A program made the position numbers and the translations under genes. Positions 55,375 to 63,572 of a DNA stretch of 64,000 nt are shown here, one piece after another. The stretch spans positions 1-64,000 of the forward strand of contig NZ_JALBWV010000033.1 in assembly GCF_022678645.1 (NCBI RefSeq). The letters are read 5' to 3'. Numbering within the stretch: position 1 is the first letter of the stretch; each line of letters opens with the position of its first letter. This DNA is from Saccharopolyspora soli. Its GTDB lineage: Bacteria; Actinomycetota; Actinomycetes; Mycobacteriales; Pseudonocardiaceae. The notes under the pieces are model-generated. The model had not been told where the DNA came from, made no database searches, and saw only the letters and a program-made list of their open reading frames with translations.

Positions 55375-55950
55375 TCAAGCTGCTGGCCAGGTGGGGTTTC
55401 GGCCGAGGTAGGCGATCAGTTCTTCCAGGGGTGATGCCTTTTTCGGCACTGCCACCGCCGGGGCGAAGGCTCCGCCGTCGCGGGCTGGTGGGTTCGCTCG
55501 CACCAGTTCCAACGCCGTCGCCGGTAGGTCTTCGTCCGGTTCGTAGTGGGCTCCGATCGTCTTGGCCACGTCCCAGCTGTGCACCACCACGTCCACGAAG
55601 TGGAACATCAGCGCCACCTCGCCGGGGAACACGCCGAACTCCCGAATCCGGACCTGCTTCTCCAGCACGCCTTCGGCGGCGAAGGCGGCGCTGAGCTCGG
55701 CGGCGGAACGCCGGTAGTCCTCCGCCGGTTCGGCCCTCAGCCACCCGGCATTCCAGTCCACATCGGACACTTCCGGATCAGCCTTGGTGGAGTGGGCGAA
55801 GCCCAGGTTCTCGCTCACCATGTGCCGCAACAGGCCGTGCAGCGTCCAGTCCGCGCACGGTGTGGGCAGGCTCAACTGGTCCGATTTGATCTCGGCGACG
55901 ACGTCGTCGGTGCTCTGCACAGCGCGTCGGTGCAAGTTCACGATGTCCAC
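55375..55950 (-). CDS. DinB/mycothiol-dependent maleylpyruvate isomerase-like protein
   Basis: A 191-residue four-helix protein of the TIGR03086/MDMPI N-terminal type. Three metal ligands are visible: H43 in LLRHMVSEN and the pair in FHFVDVVVHSWDVAK. Mycothiol is the usual thiol partner in actinobacteria; the substrate is unknown. GTG 55950 is just downstream of TACCCT on the minus strand (55962-55957), consistent with a leaderless transcript. It is divergent from a MocR regulator, which is the obvious candidate controller. Confidence 0.8.
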   Translation of the reverse strand: MDIVNLHRRAVQSTDDVVAEIKSDQLSLPTPCADWTLHGLLRHMVSENLGFAHSTKADPEVSDVDWNAGWLRAEPAEDYRRSAAELSAAFAAEGVLEKQVRIREFGVFPGEVALMFHFVDVVVHSWDVAKTIGAHYEPDEDLPATALELVRANPPARDGGAFAPAVAVPKKASPLEELIAYLGRNPTWPAA

Positions 55951-55971
55951 ATACCGAGGGTATGGATCGGC

Positions 55972-56018
55972 ATCGGCCCAGCGGCAGATCCAAAAATGAC
56001 GAAATCCACTGGGCCGAT
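55972..56018. promoter_or_regulatory. Inverted repeat in the DinB-like/MocR divergent region
   Basis: ATCGGCCCAG (55972-55981) and CTGGGCCGAT (56009-56018) are perfect 10-bp inverted copies 27 bases apart. They lie between two divergent genes, near TAGGCT (56026-56031), which is placed as a -10 for the regulator. A further palindrome CATACC-GAG-GGTATG is at 55950-55964. They are candidate binding sites for the MocR protein. Confidence 0.55.
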
Positions 56019-56039
56019 TTCGGGTTAGGCTCGGTGCTT

Positions 56040-57449
56040 GTGGAGTTCCACGTGAGCTTGGTTGGTCGGGTCGACCTGACCGGGCAGATCTATCGGCAGA
56101 TCAAGGCCGCCGTGCTGGATGGCAGGCTCCGCACCGGCGAAGCGCTGCCTCCCACCCGCGAGCTGGCTCGACGGTTGTCGGTGTCCCGCAACACCGTCAG
56201 CGCCGCCTACGACCGGCTGACCGCCGAGGGTTTCGTCGCCGGTCGCACCGGGTCGGGCACCTACGTTCTGCCGGGCGGTTTCGACCGACCAGCGCAGGCG
56301 GCTGATGCCCAGCGGATCCGGCCAGCGAAGACCTGGGAGCGGATCCGGGTGCCCCAGATGGACCCGAGCATCCCGGATTTCGACTTCCGACCGGGAATTC
56401 CCGATGTCCGGCTGTTCCCCTACGCGGCCTGGCGGCGGCTGCTGGCGCACTGGTTCCGCACGTCCAGCGTCGGCTCGCCGATGTACGCCGACCCCGCTGG
56501 CCATGCCGGGCTGCGCCGCGCGCTGGCCCGGCACGTCGGGGTTTCCCGCGCGGTTCGGGCGAGCGCCGACGACGTGCTGGTCACCAGTGGGGCGCAACAG
56601 GCGTTCGACCTGATCGGCCGGGTGCTGATCGAGCCGGGAACCTGCGTCGCGGTGGAGGATCCCGGTTATCCGCCGCCACGTCAGCTGTTCCGCGCGTTGG
56701 GCGCCAAGGTGGTCGGCGTGCCGGTGGACGCGGAAGGCATCTTGGTGGACCGGATACCGGGCAACGCCCGAATCGTGTACGTGACGCCGTCGCACCAGTT
56801 CCCGCTCGGCATGCCGATGTCGTTGCCGCGCCGCACCGCGCTACTCGAATGGGCCGAACGCGTCGGCGCTGTCGTGGTGGAGGACGACTACGACAGCGAG
56901 TTCCGGTTCTCCGGCAGGCCGATCGAACCACTGCAGAGCCTCGACCGAGCGGGCCGGGTGATCTACGTCGGCTCGATGTCCAAGGTCCTGCTCCCCACGC
57001 TGCGCGTCGGTTTCCTGATCGCGCCGCGCAGTCTGCACACGGCGCTGCGGGCCGCCAAGTACGTCGTGGATCTGCACACTTCACTGCCGCTGCAAGCCGC
57101 TCTCGCCGCGTTCATCGAGGAAGGACTGCTGGCCAGGCACATCCGCCGGGCCCGCAACGACTACGCCGCCCGGTACGCGCGGATCTCCTCGATGCTCCAA
57201 CAGGATTTCGCCGACCTGCTGGAACCGGTGGCGGTCACGGCGGGCCTGCACCTGGCGGCGATGCTGCCTCCGGACGCCGACGACGAGTCGATCTGCGAAC
57301 GCGCCGGTGCGAATGGTGTCGGGATTCTCCCGCTGAGCCCGTACCGGCGGGCGAAAGGCAGTCCCGGACTCGTCCTCGGCTACGGCGGAATCGCAGTGCC
57401 GGACATCGCCGAAGGGCTGCGCAGGCTGCACGCCTGCCTCACCCGTTGA
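56040..57449 (+). CDS. MocR-type GntR/aminotransferase regulator
   Basis: A 469-residue regulator that joins a GntR winged helix (LTGQIYRQIKAAVLDGRLRTGEALPPTRELARRLSVSRNTVS) to a fold type I aminotransferase domain. The PLP lysine is in YVGSMSKVLLPTLRVGF; the VTSGAQQAFDL, EDPGYPP and EDDYDSEFRF motifs are intact. Members such as PdxR and GabR sense PLP or its aldimines. GTG 56040 sits about nine bases after TAGGCT, so it is probably leaderless. It is divergent from the DinB-like gene. Confidence 0.88.
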   Translation: MEFHVSLVGRVDLTGQIYRQIKAAVLDGRLRTGEALPPTRELARRLSVSRNTVSAAYDRLTAEGFVAGRTGSGTYVLPGGFDRPAQAADAQRIRPAKTWERIRVPQMDPSIPDFDFRPGIPDVRLFPYAAWRRLLAHWFRTSSVGSPMYADPAGHAGLRRALARHVGVSRAVRASADDVLVTSGAQQAFDLIGRVLIEPGTCVAVEDPGYPPPRQLFRALGAKVVGVPVDAEGILVDRIPGNARIVYVTPSHQFPLGMPMSLPRRTALLEWAERVGAVVVEDDYDSEFRFSGRPIEPLQSLDRAGRVIYVGSMSKVLLPTLRVGFLIAPRSLHTALRAAKYVVDLHTSLPLQAALAAFIEEGLLARHIRRARNDYAARYARISSMLQQDFADLLEPVAVTAGLHLAAMLPPDADDESICERAGANGVGILPLSPYRRAKGSPGLVLGYGGIAVPDIAEGLRRLHACLTR

Positions 57450-57559
57450 CACCGCCTCCTTCCGCCATCGGCTGTTCAGGTCATCTTCGTGGTGTTCGGC
57501 GGCGGTGATCGATAGCGTTCTCCCGGCCGTTGGAGATTTTTGCGTTCCGGGAGGACTTC

Positions 57560-58048
57560 GTGAACAAGCATCATCTCGCTCGATTAGCCGGTGCCTGCGG
57601 TGTTGCCACGGCCCTGCTGCTCACTCCGCTCGCCGCACCGAGCGTGCTCGCCCAGCCCGCCCCGCAGGCAGTTCAGCTCGACCCCGCCGATGGCACCGCG
57701 CAGGGCGCCATCGAGTGGTTCCAGCAGCGCATCGGTGATACCTCGTACCAGGGCCTCTGCGAGAAGGCCGTGGAAAACGCCTGGGGCACAACGGGAGTTT
57801 GGCCGTCGGCGATCGCGCATTGGGAAGGCGCGGTCCGAGCGGGCAAGGCGCACACCGACGGTTCCACCCCGCCCGAGGGCGCGTTCGTGTACTGGGACAT
57901 CAGCCAGTACGGGCACGTCGGGGTCGCCGACGGCGAAGGCGGTTTCTACGCCACCAGCGTCGGCGGCGCGATCGGCCACGCCGACGACCTCTCCTACTTC
58001 AACAACTACCTGGGCTGGAGCGACCCGCAGGTCCCGGCCGGTCGCTGA
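57560..58048 (+). CDS. Secreted protein, possible cysteine peptidase-like hydrolase
   Basis: A 162-residue protein with a Sec signal peptide (HLARLAGACGVATALLLTPL, cleavage after SVLA). The mature part has a cysteine in YQGLCEKAVENAWG, then GAFVYWDI and GHVGVADGEGGFYATS with a histidine, an order like that of NlpC/P60 or CHAP-type wall hydrolases. The likeness is weak and I cannot confirm the third residue. GTG 57560 has GGGAGGA upstream. The 3' end abuts the G/C homopolymer block. Confidence 0.6.
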   Translation: MNKHHLARLAGACGVATALLLTPLAAPSVLAQPAPQAVQLDPADGTAQGAIEWFQQRIGDTSYQGLCEKAVENAWGTTGVWPSAIAHWEGAVRAGKAHTDGSTPPEGAFVYWDISQYGHVGVADGEGGFYATSVGGAIGHADDLSYFNNYLGWSDPQVPAGR

Positions 58049-58061
58049 TCGCCATGCCGTG

Positions 58062-58290
58062 GGGGGGGGGGGGTGTGGGGGGGGGGGGCCCCCCCCCCCC
58101 CCCCCCGGCGCGGGGGGGGGGCGGGGGGGGGGGGGGCGCCGCCGCCCCCCCCCCCCCCCCCGGCGCGCCGGCCCCCCCCCACAAAAACACCCCCCGGGCC
58201 GGCCCCCCCCCCCCCCCCCCGGGGGGCGCCCCCCCCCCCGGGGGGGGGTGGGGGGGGGGGCCCCCCCCCCCCAAAAAACCCCCCCCCCAC
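58062..58290. other. G/C homopolymer block, probable sequence artefact
   Basis: About 230 bases made almost wholly of runs of G, then C, with a few A. It lies exactly between the stop codons of two convergent genes, both of which end intact. Real sequence of this kind is improbable, so the true region, perhaps a strong hairpin, is likely misread. Frames across it should be ignored. Confidence 0.8.
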
Positions 58291-58292
58291 GT

Positions 58293-60011
58293 TCAGTGGC
58301 CGTCGCGGGGGACGTAGCTGCCGGACTTGCCCACCAGGAAGTCCAGGTCCGCGCCGTCCGATGCCTGCAACACGTGGTCGTAGTACAACCGCTGGTAGCC
58401 GCGCGGGTACGGGTTGTCGGGGTCCTTCCACTCCGCGCGGCGGCGGTTCATCTCCTCCTCCGGCACCTCCAGGTCGAGGCGGCGGTTCGGCACGTCGATG
58501 CTGACGATGTCACCGGTGCGCACGAAGGCCAGCGGTCCGCCCGCAGCCGCCTCCGGGGTGACGTGCAGGATCACCGTGCCGTAGGCGGTACCGCTCATCC
58601 GGCCGTCGGAGATCCGCACGATGTCGTCGAACCCGCGGTCCTGGACCTTCTTCGGCACCGGCACGTTGGCGACCTCCGGCATGCCCGGATAGCCCTTCGG
58701 CCCGGCGTTGCGGACGACCAGCACCGTGTTCTCGTCGACGTCCAGGTCGTCGTCCTTGCACACCGCGTAGTAGTCGTCGACGTCCTCGAAGACCATCGCC
58801 GGGCCGCGGTGCTGCAACAACCGGGGCGATGCCGCGGACTGCTTGACCACGGCACCGTCCGGCGCCAGCGAGCCCCGCAGCACGGCGGTACCGGTGCCGA
58901 CGGCCTGGAACGGCTCGTCGAAAGTGGTGATCACCTCGCGGTTGTGCACCTCCGCGTCGGCGATGTTCTCGCCCATCGAACGGCCGGTGATGGTCACCGC
59001 GGAGCCGTCGATGAGGTCCCCGAGCTCCTTCAGCACGGCGGGCAACCCGCCCGCGTAGCAGAAGTCCTCCATCAGGAACTTGCCGCTGGGCTGCAAGTTG
59101 ACCAGCGTCGGGACGTCGCGGGTGTCGTTGTCGAAGTCGTCGACGGTCAGCTCCACGCCGACCCGCTTGGCGATGGCGATCAGGTGCACGACCGCGTTCG
59201 TGGACCCGCCGATCGCCGCGTTGGCCCGGATCGCGTTGCGGAACGCGTCGCGGGTGAGCACATCGGAGGGCTTGAGGTCCTCCTCGATCATCTGGACGAT
59301 GCGCTGCCCGGTCTGCTGCGCCGTGGCGTAGCGGCGGGCGTCGACGGCGGGCCAGGTCGCCGCGTAGGGCATCTGCATGCCCAGCGCCTCGACGATGCAG
59401 GCCATGGTGGACGCGGTGCCCATCGTCATGCAGTGCCCGTTGGAGCGGGACATGCAGCCCTCGATGAAGAAGCACTCCTCCTGCGTGATCTTGCCCGCGA
59501 CCAGGTCGGCCTCGGCCTGCCACACAGCGGTGCCCGAACCGATGTCGGTGCCCCGGTACTTGCCGTTGAGCATCGGCCCGCCGGTGAGCATCACTGCGGG
59601 CAGGTCGACGCTGGCCGCCGCCATCAGCAGGCCGGGCGTGGTCTTGTCGCAACCGGAGAGCAGCACGAGGCCGTCGAGCGGGTTGGCGCGGATGGTCTCC
59701 TCGGCCTGCATCGCCAGCAGGTTGCGGTAGAGCATCGCGGTCGGCCGCATGAGCGTCTCGCCCAGCGCCATGTTCGGGAATTCCAGCGGAAAGCCACCCG
59801 CCTGCCACACCCCGCGCTTGACCGCCTCGGCGATGCGCTGCTGGTGGGCGTTGCACGGGGCCAGCTCGGACCACGTGGTGCCGATGCCGATCACCGGCCG
59901 CCCGTCGAACACCTCGTCGCTGTAGCCCTGGTTCTTGACCCAGGACCGGGCGGTCATCCCGGCCCGGCCGTGGGCACCGAACCAACTCGCACTGCGCCGC
60001 GGCGCGCTCAT
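58293..60011 (-). CDS. IlvD/Edd-family sugar-acid dehydratase (arabinonate dehydratase-like)
   Basis: A 572-residue Fe-S dehydratase. C53 (ELAPCNAH), C121 (LLSGCDKT) and C194 (SNGHCMTMGTAS) have the spacing of the [2Fe-2S] ligands in L-arabinonate/D-xylonate dehydratases, and K123 follows the second cysteine. GAHGRAGMTARSWVKNQGY at the N-terminus also points to sugar acids rather than the branched-chain enzyme. ATG 60011 follows GAGGAGGACGA. It is divergent from an MFS transporter that probably brings in the substrate. The exact aldonate is uncertain. Confidence 0.85.
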   Translation of the reverse strand: MSAPRRSASWFGAHGRAGMTARSWVKNQGYSDEVFDGRPVIGIGTTWSELAPCNAHQQRIAEAVKRGVWQAGGFPLEFPNMALGETLMRPTAMLYRNLLAMQAEETIRANPLDGLVLLSGCDKTTPGLLMAAASVDLPAVMLTGGPMLNGKYRGTDIGSGTAVWQAEADLVAGKITQEECFFIEGCMSRSNGHCMTMGTASTMACIVEALGMQMPYAATWPAVDARRYATAQQTGQRIVQMIEEDLKPSDVLTRDAFRNAIRANAAIGGSTNAVVHLIAIAKRVGVELTVDDFDNDTRDVPTLVNLQPSGKFLMEDFCYAGGLPAVLKELGDLIDGSAVTITGRSMGENIADAEVHNREVITTFDEPFQAVGTGTAVLRGSLAPDGAVVKQSAASPRLLQHRGPAMVFEDVDDYYAVCKDDDLDVDENTVLVVRNAGPKGYPGMPEVANVPVPKKVQDRGFDDIVRISDGRMSGTAYGTVILHVTPEAAAGGPLAFVRTGDIVSIDVPNRRLDLEVPEEEMNRRRAEWKDPDNPYPRGYQRLYYDHVLQASDGADLDFLVGKSGSYVPRDGH

Positions 60012-60110
60012 TCGTCCTCCTCGGTGTTTTGCGGGACACCCGCACCAGGTCGGTCTTGATGAGCTGGCGGGAAAGTGTGGCTCATCAGACCTCCATCGTT
60101 AGTCCCTGGT

Positions 60111-60120
60111 CAGACGTCTG
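60111..60120. promoter_or_regulatory. CAGACGTCTG palindrome upstream of the dehydratase gene
   Basis: A perfect 10-base palindrome within TGGTCAGACGTCTGCGACG, 100 bases before the dehydratase start. The TGGTCAGAC half resembles sites of FadR-type GntR regulators. It is a candidate operator for the dehydratase; no regulator gene is in reach to test this. Confidence 0.4.
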
Positions 60121-60218
60121 CGACGTAACCAGCTCAGCGGCCGGTGCGCAATAGCCCCGCTCGCGCGATCCGCTATTTCGAACGATGGTTGCGATACCGA
60201 ACGCTCAGCTCTGGGCCA

Positions 60219-60247
60219 TTGACGTGCGCGAGCAGCGACTCTACGCT
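60219..60247 (+). promoter_or_regulatory. Promoter of the MFS gene
   Basis: TTGACG (60219-60224) and TACGCT (60242-60247) with a 17-base spacer, a good match to the actinobacterial housekeeping promoter. The expected start is near 60254, about 57 bases before GTG 60311. Confidence 0.75.
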
Positions 60248-60269
60248 CGTGACCCGTATCACGAACGAG

Positions 60270-60285
60270 GTTCGATATTTCGAAC
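60270..60285. promoter_or_regulatory. GTTCGA-TATT-TCGAAC operator-like palindrome
   Basis: A perfect 6-bp inverted repeat located about 16 bases after the predicted transcription start of the MFS gene, a usual place for a repressor block. The half TATTTCGAAC recurs at 60174-60183, between the promoter and the dehydratase gene. The pattern resembles IclR-type sites (inference). Confidence 0.6.
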
Positions 60286-60310
60286 ACTCACACCTCAGTG
60301 GGGAGGCAGG

Positions 60311-61654
60311 GTGCAAACCGGCCAGCGGGCGCACGACGAGGCGCTCACGACCGCGATCCGGCGGGTCATGGTGCGGCTGATGCCGTTCCTGTTCTTCATG
60401 TACGTGATCGCATTCCTGGATCGCGTCAACATCGGGTTCGCCAAGGAGGAGTTCCAGGCGCACGCCGGGATCTCGGAGGCGGCCTACGCACTCGGTGCGG
60501 GGCTGTTCTTCATCGGCTACGCGTTGTTCGAGGTGCCGAGCAACCTGATCATGACGCGGGTCGGGGCCCGCTGGTGGATGTGCCGGATCATGGTGACCTG
60601 GGGCATCATCTCGGCCGCGATGGCGCTGGTGAGCAACGAGTTCCTCTTCTACCTGCTGCGCTTCCTGCTGGGCGTGGCCGAGGCTGGCTTCTTCCCCGGC
60701 GTCATCCTGTTCATCACCTACTGGGTGCCGCACGCGTACCGGGCGCGCTGCAACGCGCTGTTCTACTTCGGCATCCCGCTGGCGTCGGTGCTCGGTGGGC
60801 CGCTGTCCGGAATGCTGCTGGAACTCGACGGCGTGGGCGGCCTCCTCGGCTGGCAGTGGATGTTCGCGGTGGAGGGCCTGATCGCCTGCGTGGTCGGCGT
60901 GTGGGCGTTCTTCTACCTGGACAACAAGCCCGCGGACGCCAAGTGGCTGTCGCCCGAGCAGCGCACCGCGCTGCAAACCGCGGTAGACCGGGAAGCCGAG
61001 GCCAAGCAGGCGCACAGCCCGCACCGGCTGTGGTCGGCCCTGGTGGACCGGCGGGTGCTGTACTTCTGCCTGATCTACTTCCTGATCCAGTGCAGCGTCT
61101 ACGGCATGACCTTCTACCTTCCGACCCAGGTGGCCGAAGCCGTGGGCAGCAAGGTCGGTCTGCTGGTCGGGCTGGTGACCGCGATTCCGTGGGCGGTGGC
61201 CCTGCTGGTGAACATCGCGGTGTCCACCGGAGCCGACCGGCTGGCCCAGCCCAAGAAGCGCTTCGTGGCCGCGGCCAGCGTCGCGGGCGGCTCGATCGGC
61301 ATCGCGGCGTCGGCGTACTTCAGCAGCCCGGTGCTGGCGATCGCGGGCCTGGCGGTGGCGGCCGCTGGCTACATCTCGGTGCAGCCGGTGTTCTGGACGT
61401 TCCCGGCGGCATACCTGACCGGCACGGCTGCGGCGGCGGGCATCGGCTTGATCAACTCGCTGGGCAACCTGGGCGGTTTCGTGGCCCCGGTCGCTAAGAC
61501 CTGGATCGAGGACACCCTCGGCTCCGACACGGCGGGCCTGTACCTGCTGGCCTTCTGCGGTTTCGCGGCAGCACTGCTGTTCCTGACGCTGTCCCGCGTC
61601 AAGGCACCGGCCGAAACCCAAACCCCCCAGCGCAAAACCGAAGGCGTCCCCTGA
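60311..61654 (+). CDS. MFS transporter, anion:cation symporter type
   Basis: A 447-residue transporter with 12 membrane segments. MPFLFFMYVIAFLDRVNIGFAKEEF at the N-terminus and GVAEAGFFPGVILFITYWVP are typical of the anion:cation symporter group (GudP, ExuT and phthalate carriers), which take up sugar acids and other carboxylates. GTG 60311 directly follows GGGGAGGCAGG. It pairs with the divergent sugar-acid dehydratase. It ends at a strong hairpin facing pbpB. Confidence 0.9.
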   Translation: MQTGQRAHDEALTTAIRRVMVRLMPFLFFMYVIAFLDRVNIGFAKEEFQAHAGISEAAYALGAGLFFIGYALFEVPSNLIMTRVGARWWMCRIMVTWGIISAAMALVSNEFLFYLLRFLLGVAEAGFFPGVILFITYWVPHAYRARCNALFYFGIPLASVLGGPLSGMLLELDGVGGLLGWQWMFAVEGLIACVVGVWAFFYLDNKPADAKWLSPEQRTALQTAVDREAEAKQAHSPHRLWSALVDRRVLYFCLIYFLIQCSVYGMTFYLPTQVAEAVGSKVGLLVGLVTAIPWAVALLVNIAVSTGADRLAQPKKRFVAAASVAGGSIGIAASAYFSSPVLAIAGLAVAAAGYISVQPVFWTFPAAYLTGTAAAAGIGLINSLGNLGGFVAPVAKTWIEDTLGSDTAGLYLLAFCGFAAALLFLTLSRVKAPAETQTPQRKTEGVP

Positions 61655-61661
61655 CGCCGAC

Positions 61662-61695
61662 GACCATGCCCCGGCACCTCAGCCGGGGCATGGTC
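61662..61695. terminator. Bidirectional hairpin terminator
   Basis: GACCATGCCCCGGC (61662-61675) pairs perfectly over 14 bp with GCCGGGGCATGGTC (61682-61695), loop ACCTCA. It lies between the convergent ends of the MFS gene and pbpB, so the pbpB transcript probably ends here and does not reach murE. Confidence 0.8.
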
Positions 61696-61724
61696 GACCG
61701 GGCGCGGTGCGGCGAAGGAGCCAG

Positions 61725-63572
61725 TCAGTTCGCTTGGAGGATCTGGACCGGGGCTTGTTCCTTGGACAGCGGGATCTGGTAGCGCTGGGTGAGGAACGCC
61801 GCGATGTTGTGGAACAGCGGGGCCGCCGAGGCGGCTTCCGGAGTGCCGGACGTCGGCCCGTCCAGCACCAGCCCGACCACGAAACGCGGGTTGTCCGCTG
61901 GCACGATCCCGGCGAAGGTGATCCAGTACTTCGAATTGCTGTAGCAGCGGCACTCCGGGTTGATCTGCTGCGCTGTTCCAGTCTTGCCGGAGATCTGGTA
62001 GCCGGGCAGCGCTGCCTGCGGACCGGTGCCGCGCTGCGGCTGCGGGGCGTTCTGCACCACCGAGCGCAGCATGTCCCGCACGGTGTGCGCCGCCTCCGGG
62101 CTGACCACCCGCACACCTTCCGGTCGGGGCCGCTCCACTCGCGTGCCGTCCGGCCGGATATCCGCGGCGATGATGCGCGGCGGCATCCGCACCCCGTCGT
62201 TGGCGATCGCCTGGTACATCCCGGCCATCTGCAGCACCGTCATCGAAAGGCCCTGGCCGATCGGCAGGTTCGCGAAGGTCGATCCGGACCAGGATTCGCG
62301 CGGCGGCAGGCTGCCCGCGCTCTCACCGCCGAGCCCGAGATCAGTCCGCTGGCCCAGGCCGAAGCGCCGGGCCAGGTCGTAGAACCGCTGCTCGCCGAGC
62401 TGTTGCGCGACCATCAGGGTGCCGACGTTGGACGACTTGCCCAGCACCCCGGTGAAGGTCAGCGGAATAGTGGCGTGCGGCCAGGCGTCCTCGACGGTCC
62501 GGTCGGCGACCTTGATGGACCCCGGCACCTGCAGCACGGTGTCCGGCTTGACGACGCCGTTCTCGATCGCCCCGGCCGCGGTGATCACCTTGTTCACCGA
62601 GCCCGGCTCGTACGGCGTGGTCACCGCCGGGTTGCCGGTGTTCTCGGCCCAGGAACCGCGCGGGTCGAAGGTCTTGTCGTTGGCCAGCGCGTAGACCTCG
62701 CCGGTCTTGGCGTCCAGCACCACCGCGCTGGCGGTCTTGGCCCCGGCCTTCCGGGCGTAGTCGGCGAGCTCGCGCTGCACCATGAACTGCAGGTCCGAGT
62801 CGATGGTCAGCTGCACGTCCGAGCCCGCGACGGCGGGTTCCAACTCCCGCTCGGTGCCGGGGATGACCAGGTTCGACCCCATCGCGGTGTCCGAGACCTT
62901 CACGCCGTCGGTCCCGGCCAGCACCGGGTCCAGCCTGGCCTCCAAGCCGATCTGGCCCTGCACCCGCTTCTCGTCCATCCGCCAGTTCGCCGCGCCGATG
63001 ATGTTCGCGCCCACGTCCCCGGCGGGATATTCGCGGGTCGCCCGGTACTCCGCCCCGATCTGCGGGTACTTCTCGTTGATCACGCGTGCCTGGCTCGGAT
63101 CGACCTCCGCGCCGAAGTAGGTGAATTCGACGTCCTTGAACAGCGCGTCGAGCACTTCCTGCTCGGTGATCTTGCCGTGCACCACCTGCGGGATGAACCG
63201 GGCGATCTCCTGCTTGTACTGCACCGCGGTGGGTTTCGAGGGGTCCTTGGCGTGCGCCTCGTCGAAGGTCTGGGTCAGCAGCCGCGGGTTGGCGTAGAGC
63301 TGCCGCGCTTCGCTGCTGAACGCCAGCACGTTCTCGTTGCGGTCCACTATGGAGCCCCGCTCGGCCGGGATGCGCTGGCTGTCGATCCGCTGCCGCTGCG
63401 ACTTCTCGGACAGGTCACTGGCTTCGACGCCCTGCACCTGGATCAGCTTGCCACCGGTCAACACCAGCGCGATCACCAGCAGCAACCGGCCGACCCGCAG
63501 CCGCCGGTTGCTACCGGCCACGTTGGTCCGCGCGGTACGCCCCTGGATGGTCCTGGTCGACCCGCGAGCCAT
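61725..63572 (-). CDS. pbpB: Septal penicillin-binding protein (FtsI/PbpB)
   Basis: A 615-residue class B transpeptidase. A short cytoplasmic tail, one membrane segment (about 28-42), the pedestal domain starting at RGSIVDRN, and the transpeptidase domain with S325-xx-K328 (EPGSVNKV), S380-x-N382 and K530-TG (SGKTGTAQ). ATG 63572 overlaps the last base of the ftsL stop (TGATG). It should lead into murE, but a terminator and about 9.5 kb of other genes follow. Confidence 0.96.
   Translation of the reverse strand: MARGSTRTIQGRTARTNVAGSNRRLRVGRLLLVIALVLTGGKLIQVQGVEASDLSEKSQRQRIDSQRIPAERGSIVDRNENVLAFSSEARQLYANPRLLTQTFDEAHAKDPSKPTAVQYKQEIARFIPQVVHGKITEQEVLDALFKDVEFTYFGAEVDPSQARVINEKYPQIGAEYRATREYPAGDVGANIIGAANWRMDEKRVQGQIGLEARLDPVLAGTDGVKVSDTAMGSNLVIPGTERELEPAVAGSDVQLTIDSDLQFMVQRELADYARKAGAKTASAVVLDAKTGEVYALANDKTFDPRGSWAENTGNPAVTTPYEPGSVNKVITAAGAIENGVVKPDTVLQVPGSIKVADRTVEDAWPHATIPLTFTGVLGKSSNVGTLMVAQQLGEQRFYDLARRFGLGQRTDLGLGGESAGSLPPRESWSGSTFANLPIGQGLSMTVLQMAGMYQAIANDGVRMPPRIIAADIRPDGTRVERPRPEGVRVVSPEAAHTVRDMLRSVVQNAPQPQRGTGPQAALPGYQISGKTGTAQQINPECRCYSNSKYWITFAGIVPADNPRFVVGLVLDGPTSGTPEAASAAPLFHNIAAFLTQRYQIPLSKEQAPVQILQAN

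Noticed and set aside
58062..58290. Possible CRISPR array or triplet repeat in the G/C block
   Set aside because: There are no spaced direct repeats and no unique spacers, only homopolymer runs; no cas genes are near.
57591..60059. Plus-strand open frame of 822 codons from the secreted protein into the dehydratase region
   Set aside because: It runs through the G/C homopolymer block and then opposite the dehydratase gene; the proline and glycine runs come from the artefact.
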